This document shows, piece after piece, positions 43,340-52,611 of a stretch of 64,000 bases of DNA (position 1 is the first letter of the stretch; each line of letters starts with the position of its first letter). The stretch lies in assembly GCF_029960665.1 (NCBI RefSeq), contig NZ_JASBRB010000013.1:1-64000 (forward strand). The letters run 5' to 3'. The notes under the pieces were generated by a model, which made no database searches, had not been told where the DNA came from, and worked only from the letters and a program-made list of their open reading frames with translations. Both the position numbers and the translations under genes were made by a program. Source of the DNA: Pseudarthrobacter sp. AL07. GTDB taxonomy: Bacteria > Actinomycetota > Actinomycetes > Actinomycetales > Micrococcaceae.

Positions 43340-43605
43340 CCGGTGAACCGCTCAGCAAATGCCTCCCGGTTCCTTCAGGATGCGAGGACGGCTCCCGTGC
43401 AGTCCTGGAACTGCACAATCACCGCGGTACCACCTCACTTACCGGCACCGCCCTCCCTGGGGAAGGCTGCCCACCGGCCGCTCATTACTGCTGTGACGGG
43501 CTTACCCGTCCGGTTCTACTGACGCCGCCGCCAGTCTCCTGGCGGTCAGCGCGTTCTTCCGGAAGCTCACCGGTGATTGCCGGGTCGTAGCCACCTTCGA
43601 GTCTA
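43340..43605 (-). promoter_or_regulatory. T-box leader of ileS
   Basis: Minus-strand RNA carries the T-box AGGTGGTACCGCGG (complement of 43422-43435) that pairs with the uncharged tRNA-Ile acceptor end. Near the 5' end a stem I loop holds ATC (complement of 43575-43577) between CCGGCA and ACCGGTG, the Ile specifier, followed by GAGCTTCCGGAAGAACG as in other actinobacterial ileS leaders. There is no terminator T-run between the T-box and ileS, so regulation is probably at translation, as in related actinobacteria. Confidence 0.92.
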
Positions 43606-43683
43606 CTATCGCTTGGCTCTCCTCCGCCATTCCTGGGCGGCCCGCGCGCACAGCACCAGTGCTCCGGAGCTCAGGGTGGTGCT

Positions 43684-43689
43684 TAGACT
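43684..43689 (+). promoter_or_regulatory. -10 element of a leaderless promoter
   Basis: TAGACT ends 7 nt before the ATG at 43697; no ribosome-binding site lies between. Confidence 0.55.
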
Positions 43690-43696
43690 GACGGTC

Positions 43697-44710
43697 ATGA
43701 CTGCTTCCGGCCACGCCACGGCAAGAACGCGACCCACCACGCTGTTCAGGTGGCTATGGCTCCTGGCCACGGCGCCAGTGCTGGCCTTGTCTGTCTTCCG
43801 CGCCATTCCGGCGGAGTGGCCCGTTCTGGTGGTGCAGCTGCTGTCCTTTACACCGTGGCTTGCGGTGCCAGCCGCCGCAGCCCTGCTCCTGGCGTTCCTG
43901 GGACGGAGCCGCTGGCGGCAGTCCGTGGCCGCAGTGCTTGTGGCGTGCCAGGCCTTCTGGCTTTTCCCTTTGGACGCGGCCCGGCCCGCTCCGGCCGCCG
44001 GCCTCCCGGCGGTGCAGCTGAAAGTCATGAACCTCAACTCCGAGTTCGGCCAGGCCGACGCCGGCGAAATCGTTCGCCTTGTCCGGGACAGCGGCGTGGA
44101 TCTCCTCACGATCCAGGAACACACGAAGGGCCTCCAGGACCGGCTTTCGGCGGAGGGCCTGGACTGGTTACTGCCGAACCGGACCAGCCAACCCACCAAC
44201 GACGCCGGCGGCAGCGCCGTGTACTCGCGCTACCCAATGGAGCTGGTGGGCGTTGTCCCGGACACCCCGTTCAGGATGCCCACGGTCCGCGTGACGGCGG
44301 AGGCGGGCGGGTCGGTGGCCACGCTGGAAGTGACCAGCGTCCATGTGCTGCCGCCCGTGGATGTCAGGGTTGCCCAGTGGCGAAGTGACCTGGCCGCGGT
44401 GGGCAGGGTGGCGGAACGGCCTGGCAACCGGCTGCTCATCGGTGATTTCAACGCCACCTACGACCACGCCGAATTCAGGAGGATCCTGGACATCGGGGGC
44501 ATCGCTGCGGACAGGATGGTGGACGTTGGGGCGGCCTCGGGCTCGCGGGTGGTGCCCACCTGGCCCATGGACGGGCAACTGCTTCCCGGCATCACCATCG
44601 ACCACCTGGTCACCAGCCCCGGACTGGCCAGCTCAGGCTACGAAGTCCACCGCGTGCCGGGAACGGACCACGCAGCCGTTCTGGCAACGTTGGCCATTCC
44701 TGCCGACTGA
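43697..44710 (+). CDS. Membrane-anchored endonuclease/exonuclease/phosphatase family protein
   Basis: A 337-residue protein. Three N-terminal transmembrane helices (about 15-105: LFRWLWLLATAPVLALSVF, WLAVPAAAALLLAFLG, SVAAVLVACQAFWLFPL) precede an EEP domain. Catalytic motifs are LKVMNLNSEFG, LLTIQEHTKG (metal Glu), LLIGDFNATYDH (Asp/Asn), TIDHLVTS and GTDHAAVLA (His). The active site faces outward in this topology, so an extracellular nuclease or lipid phosphodiesterase is likely; the substrate is not evident. I start at ATG 43697 because a -10 element ends 7 nt before it. It is divergent from ileS. Confidence 0.85.
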   Translation: MTASGHATARTRPTTLFRWLWLLATAPVLALSVFRAIPAEWPVLVVQLLSFTPWLAVPAAAALLLAFLGRSRWRQSVAAVLVACQAFWLFPLDAARPAPAAGLPAVQLKVMNLNSEFGQADAGEIVRLVRDSGVDLLTIQEHTKGLQDRLSAEGLDWLLPNRTSQPTNDAGGSAVYSRYPMELVGVVPDTPFRMPTVRVTAEAGGSVATLEVTSVHVLPPVDVRVAQWRSDLAAVGRVAERPGNRLLIGDFNATYDHAEFRRILDIGGIAADRMVDVGAASGSRVVPTWPMDGQLLPGITIDHLVTSPGLASSGYEVHRVPGTDHAAVLATLAIPAD

Positions 44711-44724
44711 CCGGCTCCGGCAGA

Positions 44725-45483
44725 TCAGGCCTTGCGGATCAGTTTGTGGTTGGCGGCCTGGGCCACCGGGCGGACGACGATCTGGTCCAGGTTGACGTGG
44801 TGCGGCACGCTGACGGCGTAACGCACAACGTCGGCGACGTCGGCTGCGGTCAGCGGCTTCTCCACGCCCTGGTAGGTCTTTGCCGCAGCCTTCGGGTCGC
44901 CGAGCCGGTTGAGGGCGAACTCCTCGGTGTGGACCAGCCCGGGCGCCACCTCGATGACCCGGATGTTGTGCTCTGCCTCTTCGAGCCGGAGCGCACCGGT
45001 CAGTGCGTGCTGGGCGAACTTGGCCGCGTTATAGCCACCGCCGCCCTCATACGCCACCAGGCCGGCAGTTGACGTCAGGTTCAGGACAGTGCCTTCCCCG
45101 TTGGCACGGAGCATCGGCAGGAACGCCCGGGTGAGCTTCATGGTGCCGAGAACGTTGACCCGGTACATCCATTCCCAGTCTTCGGTGTTGGCAGCGCCCA
45201 CCAGGTCAGCGCCCCGGGCACCGCCGGCGATGTTGATGAGTGTTCCCACACCCCCGGCTTCGGTGACGCGGGCCAGCAGCCGGGCGACATCGTCGTCTTC
45301 GGTAATGTCGGCGGGAATTCCGACGGCGCCGGTCTCCGCTTCGAGCGCGGCCAGCCGTTCCGCGCGCCTCGCCACTGCGAATACCTTCCAGCCTTCTGCC
45401 GTAAGGGCGCGGACCGTTGCCTCGCCGATGCCGGTGCTTGCGCCAGTGACTACTGCTGCCCTGTTCCGTGAATCCTCAGTCAT
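44725..45483 (-). CDS. Short-chain dehydrogenase/reductase
   Basis: A 252-residue SDR. The cofactor motif is VVTGASTGIGEATVRAL (TGxxxGIG), followed by VARRAERLAAL, which favours NADP. The catalytic Ser lies in LNLTSTAG and Tyr/Lys in YNAAKFAQHAL. The fit is to classical SDRs such as serine 3-dehydrogenase-like YdfG. It overlaps the DUF488 gene by 4 nt (ATGA). The substrate is unknown. Confidence 0.93.
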   Translation of the reverse strand: MTEDSRNRAAVVTGASTGIGEATVRALTAEGWKVFAVARRAERLAALEAETGAVGIPADITEDDDVARLLARVTEAGGVGTLINIAGGARGADLVGAANTEDWEWMYRVNVLGTMKLTRAFLPMLRANGEGTVLNLTSTAGLVAYEGGGGYNAAKFAQHALTGALRLEEAEHNIRVIEVAPGLVHTEEFALNRLGDPKAAAKTYQGVEKPLTAADVADVVRYAVSVPHHVNLDQIVVRPVAQAANHKLIRKA

Positions 45484-45872
45484 GGCACCACCCTAAAGGC
45501 ATCGGCGCTCGGGGTGCCCCGCATGAACTCCAGTAACACCCGGGCGTGGTTGACCTCAGGATCCCGGGCTCCATACAGGAGGGTCACGCGGCTGTGCTCG
45601 GTCCCCAACTTCAGGAGGGTGGCAACAGCCGCGTTGCTTTCCAGCTCCTGCCGGTATTTCAGCCGGAAGTCGTCGAAGCGCTCCTTCATGTGCCCGAACT
45701 CCTGACGCAGCGGCGGTGACGGCGCGATGTCCTTCAGCCAGAGATCCAGTTGCGCGTCCTCCTTGCTGACCCCGCGGGGCCAGAGCCTGTCCACCAAGAC
45801 CCGCCAGCCGTCGTCGTCCGCCGGCCTGTCATAGATGCGCTTGATCACAAAATTTTCACCGGTTGTGCCCAT
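45480..45872 (-). CDS. DUF488 family protein
   Basis: A 130-residue DUF488 protein. It shows the family lines KRIYDRPADDDGWRVLVDRLWPRG and RVTLLYGARDPEVNHARVL. The function is unproven; members are small cytoplasmic proteins. Its stop overlaps the SDR start, so the pair is one transcript, divergent from valS. Confidence 0.9.
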   Translation of the reverse strand: MGTTGENFVIKRIYDRPADDDGWRVLVDRLWPRGVSKEDAQLDLWLKDIAPSPPLRQEFGHMKERFDDFRLKYRQELESNAAVATLLKLGTEHSRVTLLYGARDPEVNHARVLLEFMRGTPSADAFRVVP

Positions 45873-45934
45873 CTACCGCATGCTACGGCAGGCTCCCGTG
45901 CCGCGGGCTGAACAGACCATGAAACAATTGCCAG

Positions 45935-48553
45935 ATGGCTGAAGACACTCAGGGTACAGACACGCCCTCCACCGCCCCTATCAACGTTCCGGACAAGCCC
46001 GCCCTTGAGGGGCTCGAAGCTGCCCTCACGCGGCGCTGGCTTGCCGAAGGGACCTACAAGTTCAACCCGGACACCACCCGGGAGCAGGTCTACTCGATCG
46101 ACACTCCCCCGCCCACAGCGTCCGGTTCCCTGCACGTGGGGCACATGTTCTCCTTTACGCAGACGGACGTGCTGGCCCGCTACCAGCGCATGATCGGCAA
46201 GAACGTGTTCTACCCGATGGGTTGGGATGACAACGGCCTGCCCACCGAGCGTCGCGTGCAGAATTACTACGGCGTGCGCTGCGATCCGGCCACCCCGTAC
46301 GATGCCGGCTACCGTGCTCCGGCCGAGCCCGCCAAGAACCAGCGCGATTTCGACGTCGTCTCGCGCCGGAACTTCATCGAGCTGTGTGAAGAACTGGCAG
46401 TGGAGGACGAGAAGGTCTTCGAAAGCCTGTTCCAGCAGCTCGGACTTTCCGTGGACTGGCAGCTGACGTACCGGACCATCGATGACGCCTCCCGGGAAGT
46501 CTCCCAGCGCGCCTTCCTGGCCAACCTGGCAGCCGGCGACGCGTACATGGCCGAGGCGCCAACCCTGTGGGACATCACCTTCCGAACGGCCGTGGCCCAG
46601 GCGGAACTCGAAGACCGCGAAGTCGCCGGCGCGTACTACCGCTACCCGTTCTTCACCGAAGACGGCGAAAAGATCTACGTCGAGACCACCCGTCCCGAAC
46701 TGCTGGCCGCCTGTGCCGCCCTGGTGGCAAACCCCGACGACGAGCGCTACCAGCCGCTGTTCGGCAAGAAGGTCACGTCCCCGGTCTTTGGTGTTGAGGT
46801 TGAGGTCAAGGCCCACGCGCTGGCCAAGGCGGACAAGGGCTCCGGCATCGCCATGGTGTGCACCTTCGGTGACCTCACCGACGTCACCTGGTGGCGGGAA
46901 CTGCAGCTGCCCACCCGCGCCATCGTTGGCCGGGACGGCCGGATCATCGGCGAAACACCGGACTGGATCACTACCGACGCCGGCCGCACCGCCTACGAAG
47001 CCATTGCGGGCAAGACCGTCTTCAGCGCCAAGGAAGCAGTGGTGGAGCTCCTGGCCGCCGAAGACCTGATCGACGGCGAACCGAAGAAGATCATGCACCC
47101 CGTGAACTTCTACGAAAAGGGCGACAAGCCCCTTGAAGTCGTCACCTCACGCCAGTGGTATTACCGCAACGGCGGCCGCGACGAAGAGCGCCGCGCCCGC
47201 CTGATCGCGCGCGGCCACGAGATCGACTTCCACCCGGCCTTTATGCGGTCCCGCTTCGAGAACTGGATCTCCGGGCTCAACGGCGACTGGCTCGTCTCCC
47301 GTCAGCGCTTCTTCGGTGTGCCCATCCCCGTCTGGTACCCGCTGGATGCCGAGGGCAACCCGCAGTACGGCGCCCCGATCGTGCCCCTGAATGAGCAGCT
47401 GCCCGTTGACCCCGCAGCCGATGCCGCACCGGGTTACGACGAAGCCCAGCGCGGCGTCCCAGGTGGCTTCGCCGGCGACGCCGACATCCTCGATACTTGG
47501 GCGACGTCCTCCCTGACCCCCCAGATCGTGGGCGGCTGGAGCCGGGACGAGGACCTGTTCGCCAAGGTTTTCCCGTTTGACCTGCGGCCCCAGGGCCACG
47601 ACATCATCCGCACCTGGCTGTTCTCCTCGGTAGTCCAGGCTGACGCACTGCAGGACGCCGCGCCGTGGAAGCATGCCGCCATCTCGGGCTGGATCCTGGA
47701 CCCGGACCGGAAGAAGATGTCCAAGTCCAAGGGCAACGTGGTGGTTCCCACCGATGTGCTGGACGAATTCGGCTCCGACGCCGTCCGCTACTGGGCCACG
47801 TCCGCCAAGCTCGGCGCGGATACGGCGTACGAGATCGCGCAGATGAAGATCGGCCGCCGCCTGGCCATCAAGCTGCTGAACGCCTCCAAGTTCGTCCTGA
47901 ACCTCGGTGCCACTGAAGACTCCGTGGTGTCCAGCGACCTTGCTGTTCTCACCAACCCCCTGGACCGCGCCGTGCTGGCACAGCTGGCCGAGGTGGTGCG
48001 CCAGTCCACCAAGGCGTTCGAGAACTACGACTACGCCCGGGCCCTGCAGATCACCGAGAGCTTCTTCTGGCAGTTCACGGACGATTACGTGGAGCTCATC
48101 AAGGACCGCGCCTACGGTGCCGCCGGCGACGCTGAGCAGGCCTCCGTGCTGGCAGCTCTCGCCACCAGCCTGGACACGCTGCTCCGCCTGTTCGCCCCGT
48201 TCCTGCCCTTCGCCACCGAAGAGGTCTGGGGCTGGTGGCGCAACGGCTCCGTGCACCGTGCACAGTGGCCCACCTCAGTGGACGTGGACGGCGACACCAC
48301 CTTGCTTGCCACCGTTGGCACGGCCCTGAGCGGTGTCCGCAAGGCAAAGTCCGAAGCCAAGGTCAAGCAGCGCACCGAGGTCCTCTCCGCCACCATCACG
48401 GCGTCCGAATCCCTGACCACGCAGCTGAAGGCAGGACTTGGCGACCTGAAGGCTGCCTCGAACGCCCGCGAGCTGACCCTCGTGGCGGGCGAGGGCGAAT
48501 TGACCGTCAGCGACGTTGTGCTGGCCGCTCCGGAGGAACAGCCCAAGGCCTGA
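45935..48553 (+). CDS. valS: Valyl-tRNA synthetase
   Basis: An 872-residue class I synthetase that charges tRNA-Val and edits Thr. HIGH is ASGSLHVGHMFSFTQ (about 63), followed by GWDDNGLPTERRVQN. KMSKS is DRKKMSKSKGNVV (about 594). The protein shows the shorter valS type of actinobacteria, with a C-terminal coiled region (ALSGVRKAKSEAKVKQRTEV). The start is ATG 45935. AACAAT ends 6 nt before it, so a leaderless start is possible here as well. It is the only plus-strand gene in this part. Confidence 0.97.
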   Translation: MAEDTQGTDTPSTAPINVPDKPALEGLEAALTRRWLAEGTYKFNPDTTREQVYSIDTPPPTASGSLHVGHMFSFTQTDVLARYQRMIGKNVFYPMGWDDNGLPTERRVQNYYGVRCDPATPYDAGYRAPAEPAKNQRDFDVVSRRNFIELCEELAVEDEKVFESLFQQLGLSVDWQLTYRTIDDASREVSQRAFLANLAAGDAYMAEAPTLWDITFRTAVAQAELEDREVAGAYYRYPFFTEDGEKIYVETTRPELLAACAALVANPDDERYQPLFGKKVTSPVFGVEVEVKAHALAKADKGSGIAMVCTFGDLTDVTWWRELQLPTRAIVGRDGRIIGETPDWITTDAGRTAYEAIAGKTVFSAKEAVVELLAAEDLIDGEPKKIMHPVNFYEKGDKPLEVVTSRQWYYRNGGRDEERRARLIARGHEIDFHPAFMRSRFENWISGLNGDWLVSRQRFFGVPIPVWYPLDAEGNPQYGAPIVPLNEQLPVDPAADAAPGYDEAQRGVPGGFAGDADILDTWATSSLTPQIVGGWSRDEDLFAKVFPFDLRPQGHDIIRTWLFSSVVQADALQDAAPWKHAAISGWILDPDRKKMSKSKGNVVVPTDVLDEFGSDAVRYWATSAKLGADTAYEIAQMKIGRRLAIKLLNASKFVLNLGATEDSVVSSDLAVLTNPLDRAVLAQLAEVVRQSTKAFENYDYARALQITESFFWQFTDDYVELIKDRAYGAAGDAEQASVLAALATSLDTLLRLFAPFLPFATEEVWGWWRNGSVHRAQWPTSVDVDGDTTLLATVGTALSGVRKAKSEAKVKQRTEVLSATITASESLTTQLKAGLGDLKAASNARELTLVAGEGELTVSDVVLAAPEEQPKA

Positions 48554-48618
48554 CCGGATATAGGCCTGTTTCTGGGCAGCAGCCCTGTTTCTGAGCCGGC
48601 CTGTTTTTGGGCAAAGGG

Positions 48619-48654
48619 GAAGCCCCATCAGCGTTTTGCCGTTGGTGGGGCTTC
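48619..48654 (+). terminator. Terminator of valS
   Basis: A 12-bp stem with a G-T pair (GAAGCCCCATCA with TGGTGGGGCTTC) around a GCGTTTTGCCGT loop, then GACTTTT. It follows valS by about 65 nt. Confidence 0.8.
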
Positions 48655-48859
48655 GACTTTTCGGCCATCCTGGTGACGTCTTTGATGGTCTGGCAGGATC
48701 CTTGGATCTTCAGGTCTTCCTACCTCGTCACTGGTAGCTTGTATCTGACTTTGCCGATGGCTGCGTCGGATACATATCACTGAATCTTTGGTTCCTACGT
48801 CTCACTTCTTTCGAAGTGGGTAAGAACCATTGTTGTCCCGAAGGTTTGGATGCGCAAGA
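48655..48859. other. AT-richer gap with no supported gene
   Basis: About 200 nt lower in GC than the rest of the window and without a coding frame on either strand. I see no RNA gene or inverted terminal repeat. It could be remnant sequence. Just before it (48560-48615) a phrase like CCTGTTTCTGGGC is repeated three times at spacing of 17-19 nt. Confidence 0.4.
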
Positions 48860-48897
48860 GCCCCGGACGAACTACATCAGAGTAGTTCGTCCGGGGC
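48860..48897 (-). terminator. Terminator of the mycothiol nitroreductase-like gene
   Basis: A perfect 16-bp stem (48860-48875 with 48882-48897) with a 6-nt loop, 27 nt past the stop on the minus strand. Confidence 0.8.
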
Positions 48898-48924
48898 CTC
48901 CTGGCTGCCTGCGTCAGCCTGGCG

Positions 48925-49539
48925 TCAGTCGAATTCGGGGCTTTCGCTGCGGCTGCGCTTAATCTCGAAGAAGTACGGGTAGGAAGCCAGCGTGACGGTG
49001 GCGTCCCACAACTGGCCGGCCTGCTCGCCGCGCGGGCTGCGGGTCAGCACCGGCCCAAAGAAGGCCGTTCCGTTGACGGCGACAACCGGCGTGCCAACGT
49101 CCTGCCCCACCAGCGAGATGCCTTCCTCGTGGCTGGCCCTCAGCTGGGTGTCAAAGGCGTCCGTCGCGGCTACGTCTGCCAGGCCGGCCGGGAGTCCGCA
49201 CTCGGCGAGTGCCTTGCTGATGACAACGCCATAGTCCGTTTCCCCGCCAAGGTGGATCAGTGTGCCCATGGCGTCGTAGAGCGGCTTCACCACGTGGTCG
49301 CCGTGCTGCTCCTGGGCCGCGATGATGACCCGAACCGGGCCCCAGGCCTTGTCCATGAGCTCCCGGTAGCCGGCGTCCAGTTCGCGCCCCTCGTTGAGGA
49401 CAGCCAGGCTCATCACATGCCACACGGTCTCAATGTTGCGGACGGCCTCGACCTCGCCGATCCAGCGTGACGTGATCCAGGCGAATGGGCACAGCGGATC
49501 GAACCAGAAGTCGGCCCGGTTGATGGTTGTTTCAGTCAT
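48925..49539 (-). CDS. DsbA-like, mycothiol-dependent nitroreductase family (Rv2466c type)
   Basis: A 204-residue thioredoxin-fold protein. The active site is FWFDPLCPFAWITSRW (CPFA, single-turn CxxA as in Rv2466c: first Cys kept, second position not Cys), with the cis-Pro region VGTPVVAVNGTAFFGPVL. This group uses mycothiol or mycoredoxin-1 and reduces electrophiles, and in M. tuberculosis activates a prodrug. It is cytoplasmic (no signal peptide). It lies 68 nt upstream of no gene on its strand other than clpX, which is encoded upstream of it on the same strand with a 68-nt gap. Confidence 0.88.
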   Translation of the reverse strand: MTETTINRADFWFDPLCPFAWITSRWIGEVEAVRNIETVWHVMSLAVLNEGRELDAGYRELMDKAWGPVRVIIAAQEQHGDHVVKPLYDAMGTLIHLGGETDYGVVISKALAECGLPAGLADVAATDAFDTQLRASHEEGISLVGQDVGTPVVAVNGTAFFGPVLTRSPRGEQAGQLWDATVTLASYPYFFEIKRSRSESPEFD

Positions 49540-49607
49540 GCGTGAGTCCTCGGGTTCCTGAGCGTGCGGGGATGGACGGGGCAGGGGCCGGCGGGGCGGC
49601 GGACGCG

Positions 49608-50888
49608 TCAGGCGGACTTGCGTCGCTTGGTCACGTGCGGAATGAGGGTGGGCTCGGCCTTGCTGAGGACAACGTCAGCAGTGATGACCACGCTGGCCAC
49701 GTCTTCGCGGCTGGGGAGGTCGAACATCACCGGAAGCAGCACCTCCTCCATGATGGCGCGGAGGCCGCGGGCACCGGTGCCACGCTCAAGGGCCTGGTCG
49801 GCGATGGCGTTGAGGGCGTCCTCATCAAAGACGAGTTCCACGCCGTCGATCTGGAACATCTTCTGGTACTGCTTGACCAGCGCGTTCTTCGGCGTGGAGA
49901 GGATCTGGATGAGGGCATCGCGGTCCAGGCTGGAGACCGTGGTGATTACGGGCAGGCGGCCGATGAATTCCGGGATGAGGCCGAATTTCAGCAGGTCCTC
50001 GGGCATCACTTCGCCGTAGGAGTCCACCTTGTTGCTGGCGTCGTTAAGCGGGGCGCCGAAGCCGATGCCCTTGCGTCCGGAACGCGAACCGATGATCTCT
50101 TCCAGCCCGGCAAAGGCGCCCGCCACGATAAAGAGCACATTGGTGGTGTCGATCTGGATGAATTCCTGGTGGGGGTGCTTGCGTCCACCCTGGGGCGGAA
50201 CGGAGGCCACCGTTCCTTCAAGAATCTTCAAAAGGGCCTGCTGCACGCCCTCACCGGAGACGTCCCGGGTAATGGAGGGGTTCTCGCTCTTGCGCGAAAT
50301 CTTGTCGATTTCGTCAATGTAGATGATGCCCTGTTCGGCCTTCTTGACGTCGTAATCCGCCGACTGGATGAGCTTGAGGAGGATGTTCTCCACGTCCTCA
50401 CCCACATAGCCGGCCTCGGTGAGCGCTGTGGCGTCGGCAACCGCAAAGGGAACATTCAGCCGCCGTGCCAGTGTCTGGGCCAGGTAGGTTTTACCGCACC
50501 CAGTGGGGCCGATCAGGAGGATGTTGGACTTGGCAATTTCAACATCGTCGTGGTGGCCGCCCTCGGCGAGGCTGCCGCTCTTGGGGGCGTGGCCGGCCTG
50601 GATCCGCTTGTAGTGGTTGTAGACGGCGACGGCGAGGGAACGCTTGGCAGGTTCCTGGCCGATGACGTATTCCTGCAGGAAGTCGAAGATCTCGCGGGGC
50701 TTGGGCAGTTCGAAGCTGCCCAGATCGGCGACTTCCGCGAGTTCTTCCTCAATGATCTCGTTGCAGAGTTCAATGCATTCGTCGCAGATGTAGACACCGG
50801 GCCCGGCAATGAGCTTGCGTACCTGCTTCTGGCTCTTTCCGCAGAAAGAACACTTCAGCAGATCCGTGCTCTCGCCAATCCGAGCCAT
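49608..50888 (-). CDS. clpX: ATP-dependent Clp protease ATP-binding subunit ClpX
   Basis: A 426-residue ClpX unfoldase. The zinc-binding domain has four Cys (CSFCGK and CDECIELC). Walker A is [14 protein letters not shown] (about 120), the pore loop [10 protein letters not shown], Walker [11 protein letters not shown]. The tripeptide IGF in [10 protein letters not shown] is the loop that docks on ClpP. It recognises and unfolds tagged substrates for ClpP1P2, encoded just upstream. The gap to clpP2 is 179 nt with a terminator, so clpX has its own promoter. Confidence 0.98.
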   Translation of the reverse strand: MARIGESTDLLKCSFCGKSQKQVRKLIAGPGVYICDECIELCNEIIEEELAEVADLGSFELPKPREIFDFLQEYVIGQEPAKRSLAVAVYNHYKRIQAGHAPKSGSLAEGGHHDDVEIAKSNILLIGPTGCGKTYLAQTLARRLNVPFAVADATALTEAGYVGEDVENILLKLIQSADYDVKKAEQGIIYIDEIDKISRKSENPSITRDVSGEGVQQALLKILEGTVASVPPQGGRKHPHQEFIQIDTTNVLFIVAGAFAGLEEIIGSRSGRKGIGFGAPLNDASNKVDSYGEVMPEDLLKFGLIPEFIGRLPVITTVSSLDRDALIQILSTPKNALVKQYQKMFQIDGVELVFDEDALNAIADQALERGTGARGLRAIMEEVLLPVMFDLPSREDVASVVITADVVLSKAEPTLIPHVTKRRKSA

Positions 50889-51017
50889 ATGTGAACCCCT
50901 TTAGTATCTTGCTGCGAGGCAGCTGTGCACCGTTGCTGGAATCGAGGCGGGCCTGGGAGGACCGGCCGTGACATCTTCCACTCTAGGTCACAATTGCGTC
51001 CAAGGGTGGAAAGCGAA

Positions 51018-51053
51018 GGCCGGTGCGGCCCAAATAGCTGGACCGCACCGGCC
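51018..51053 (-). terminator. Terminator of clpP1-clpP2
   Basis: An 11-bp perfect stem (51018-51028 with 51043-51053), 15 nt past the clpP2 stop. No clear T-run. Confidence 0.7.
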
Positions 51054-51067
51054 GTCGAATAGCCGTA

Positions 51068-51727
51068 CTACCTGGTAATTGCCTGTGGCTTGATCTTGCG
51101 GGAATCTAGGACCTGGTCGATAAGACCGTAGTCCAGGGCGTCTGCCGCGGTCAGGATCTTGTCGCGCTCGATGTCGTTGTTGACCTGCTCGGACGTGCGG
51201 CCTGAGTGGTGTGCGAGGGTATCCTCAAGCCAAGACCGCATCCGCATGACTTCCGCGGCCTGGATTTCGAGGTCCGAAGCCTGGCCACCCTGGCCGCCGG
51301 ACAATGCCGGCTGGTGGATCAGGACACGCGCGTTGGGCAGCGCCAAACGCTTGCCGGGGGTGCCTGCGGCGAGCAGAACCGCGGCAGCGCTGGCCGCCTG
51401 GCCCAGGCAGACAGTCTGGATTTCGGGCCGGATGTACTGCATGGTGTCGTAGATCGCCGTCATGGCCGTGAACGAGCCACCCGGGGAGTTGATATACAGG
51501 GTGATGTCACGGTCCGGGTCGGTGGACTCGAGGACCAGCAGCTGGGCCATGACGTCATCGGCAGAGGCGTCATCCACCTGGACGCCGAGGAAGATGATGC
51601 GGTCCTCGAACAGCTTGGTGTAGGGGTCCTGGCGCTTGAAGCCATAAGGCGTGCGCTCTTCGAACTGGGGAAGGACGTAGCGGCTGGTCGGAAGGTTACC
51701 GGCAGTCGATCCGAAGTTGTAAGTCAT
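51068..51727 (-). CDS. clpP2: ATP-dependent Clp protease proteolytic subunit ClpP2
   Basis: A 219-residue ClpP. The catalytic Ser is in [16 protein letters not shown] and His in [12 protein letters not shown]; the Asp follows about 50 residues later ([11 protein letters not shown]). The N-terminal lead (about 20 residues) resembles mature actinobacterial ClpP2 start regions. In actinobacteria ClpP1 and ClpP2 form a mixed tetradecamer and ClpX docks on ClpP2. It follows clpP1 by 36 nt. Confidence 0.97.
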   Translation of the reverse strand: MTYNFGSTAGNLPTSRYVLPQFEERTPYGFKRQDPYTKLFEDRIIFLGVQVDDASADDVMAQLLVLESTDPDRDITLYINSPGGSFTAMTAIYDTMQYIRPEIQTVCLGQAASAAAVLLAAGTPGKRLALPNARVLIHQPALSGGQGGQASDLEIQAAEVMRMRSWLEDTLAHHSGRTSEQVNNDIERDKILTAADALDYGLIDQVLDSRKIKPQAITR

Positions 51728-51763
51728 TGTTGTTGCTCCTGATCTAAAGGTTCTATTGCCGGG

Positions 51764-52414
51764 TTACTTCTCGGATGCCGACTCGCCGGAGGGTCCGTTG
51801 GCGGTTCCGCCGCCGCCGGCCACGGTGCCGGCGTGGGCAGCGATCTTGTCGAAGAAGCCGTATTCGAGGGCTTCTTTAGCAGTGAACCATTTGTCGCGGT
51901 CGTTGTCCTTGAGGATGGTTTCCACCGACTGTCCGGTCTGATCCGCGGTCAGTTCAGCCATGACCTTCTTCATGTGCAGGATGAGCTCGGCCTGGATCTT
52001 GATATCCGAGGCCGTACCGCCGATGCCGCCGGAGGGCTGGTGCATCAGGACGCGGGCGTTGGGGGTGGCGTAGCGCTTGCCCTTGGTGCCGGAGGAGAGC
52101 AGGAACTGGCCCATGGAGGCTGCCAGGCCGGTGGCGACGGTGACGACGTCGTTCGGGATGAACTGCATGGTGTCATAGATGGCCATGCCTGCGGTCACGG
52201 AGCCACCGGGAGAGTTGATGTAGAGATAGATGTCCTTTTCCGGGTTCTCGGCGGACAGGAGCAGCAACTGCGAGCAAATGGCGTTGGCGTTGTCGTCACG
52301 CACCTCGGAGCCCAGCCAGATGATGCGCTCTTTCAGGAGGCGGTTGTAGATGTAGTTGTCCTGGCCGGCCGGATCTACAGTCGCCATCCGGGGGGCCTCT
52401 GCGTGCTGTGACAT
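51764..52414 (-). CDS. clpP1: ATP-dependent Clp protease proteolytic subunit ClpP1
   Basis: A 216-residue ClpP. The catalytic Ser is in [14 protein letters not shown], His in [14 protein letters not shown], and Asp in [12 protein letters not shown] Gly-rich tail ([15 protein letters not shown]) is distinctive. The start is ATG 52414 with AGAGG 9 nt upstream. It begins the clpP1-clpP2 pair. Confidence 0.97.
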   Translation of the reverse strand: MSQHAEAPRMATVDPAGQDNYIYNRLLKERIIWLGSEVRDDNANAICSQLLLLSAENPEKDIYLYINSPGGSVTAGMAIYDTMQFIPNDVVTVATGLAASMGQFLLSSGTKGKRYATPNARVLMHQPSGGIGGTASDIKIQAELILHMKKVMAELTADQTGQSVETILKDNDRDKWFTAKEALEYGFFDKIAAHAGTVAGGGGTANGPSGESASEK

Positions 52415-52552
52415 ATGTACTTACCTCTCGCTGGTGACGGTGACATCACTGAACTTCACTACTTGGACACTAACCGGTTTGGTGGCCGATTTGTTCGCCG
52501 GAATCGCGCTGTTCGCTGACGGCGCACGATCCCTGCAACTGCCCGTAAACCA

Positions 52553-52589
52553 AGGCAGCCCCCGGACCAGTAGGTCCGGGGGCTGCCTT
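52553..52589 (-). terminator. Terminator of tig
   Basis: A 16-bp stem with one bulged G (52553-52568 with 52573-52589) between tig and clpP1. Confidence 0.8.
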
Positions 52590-52611
52590 CAGTCGCACTG
52601 CCAGGGGCGTG

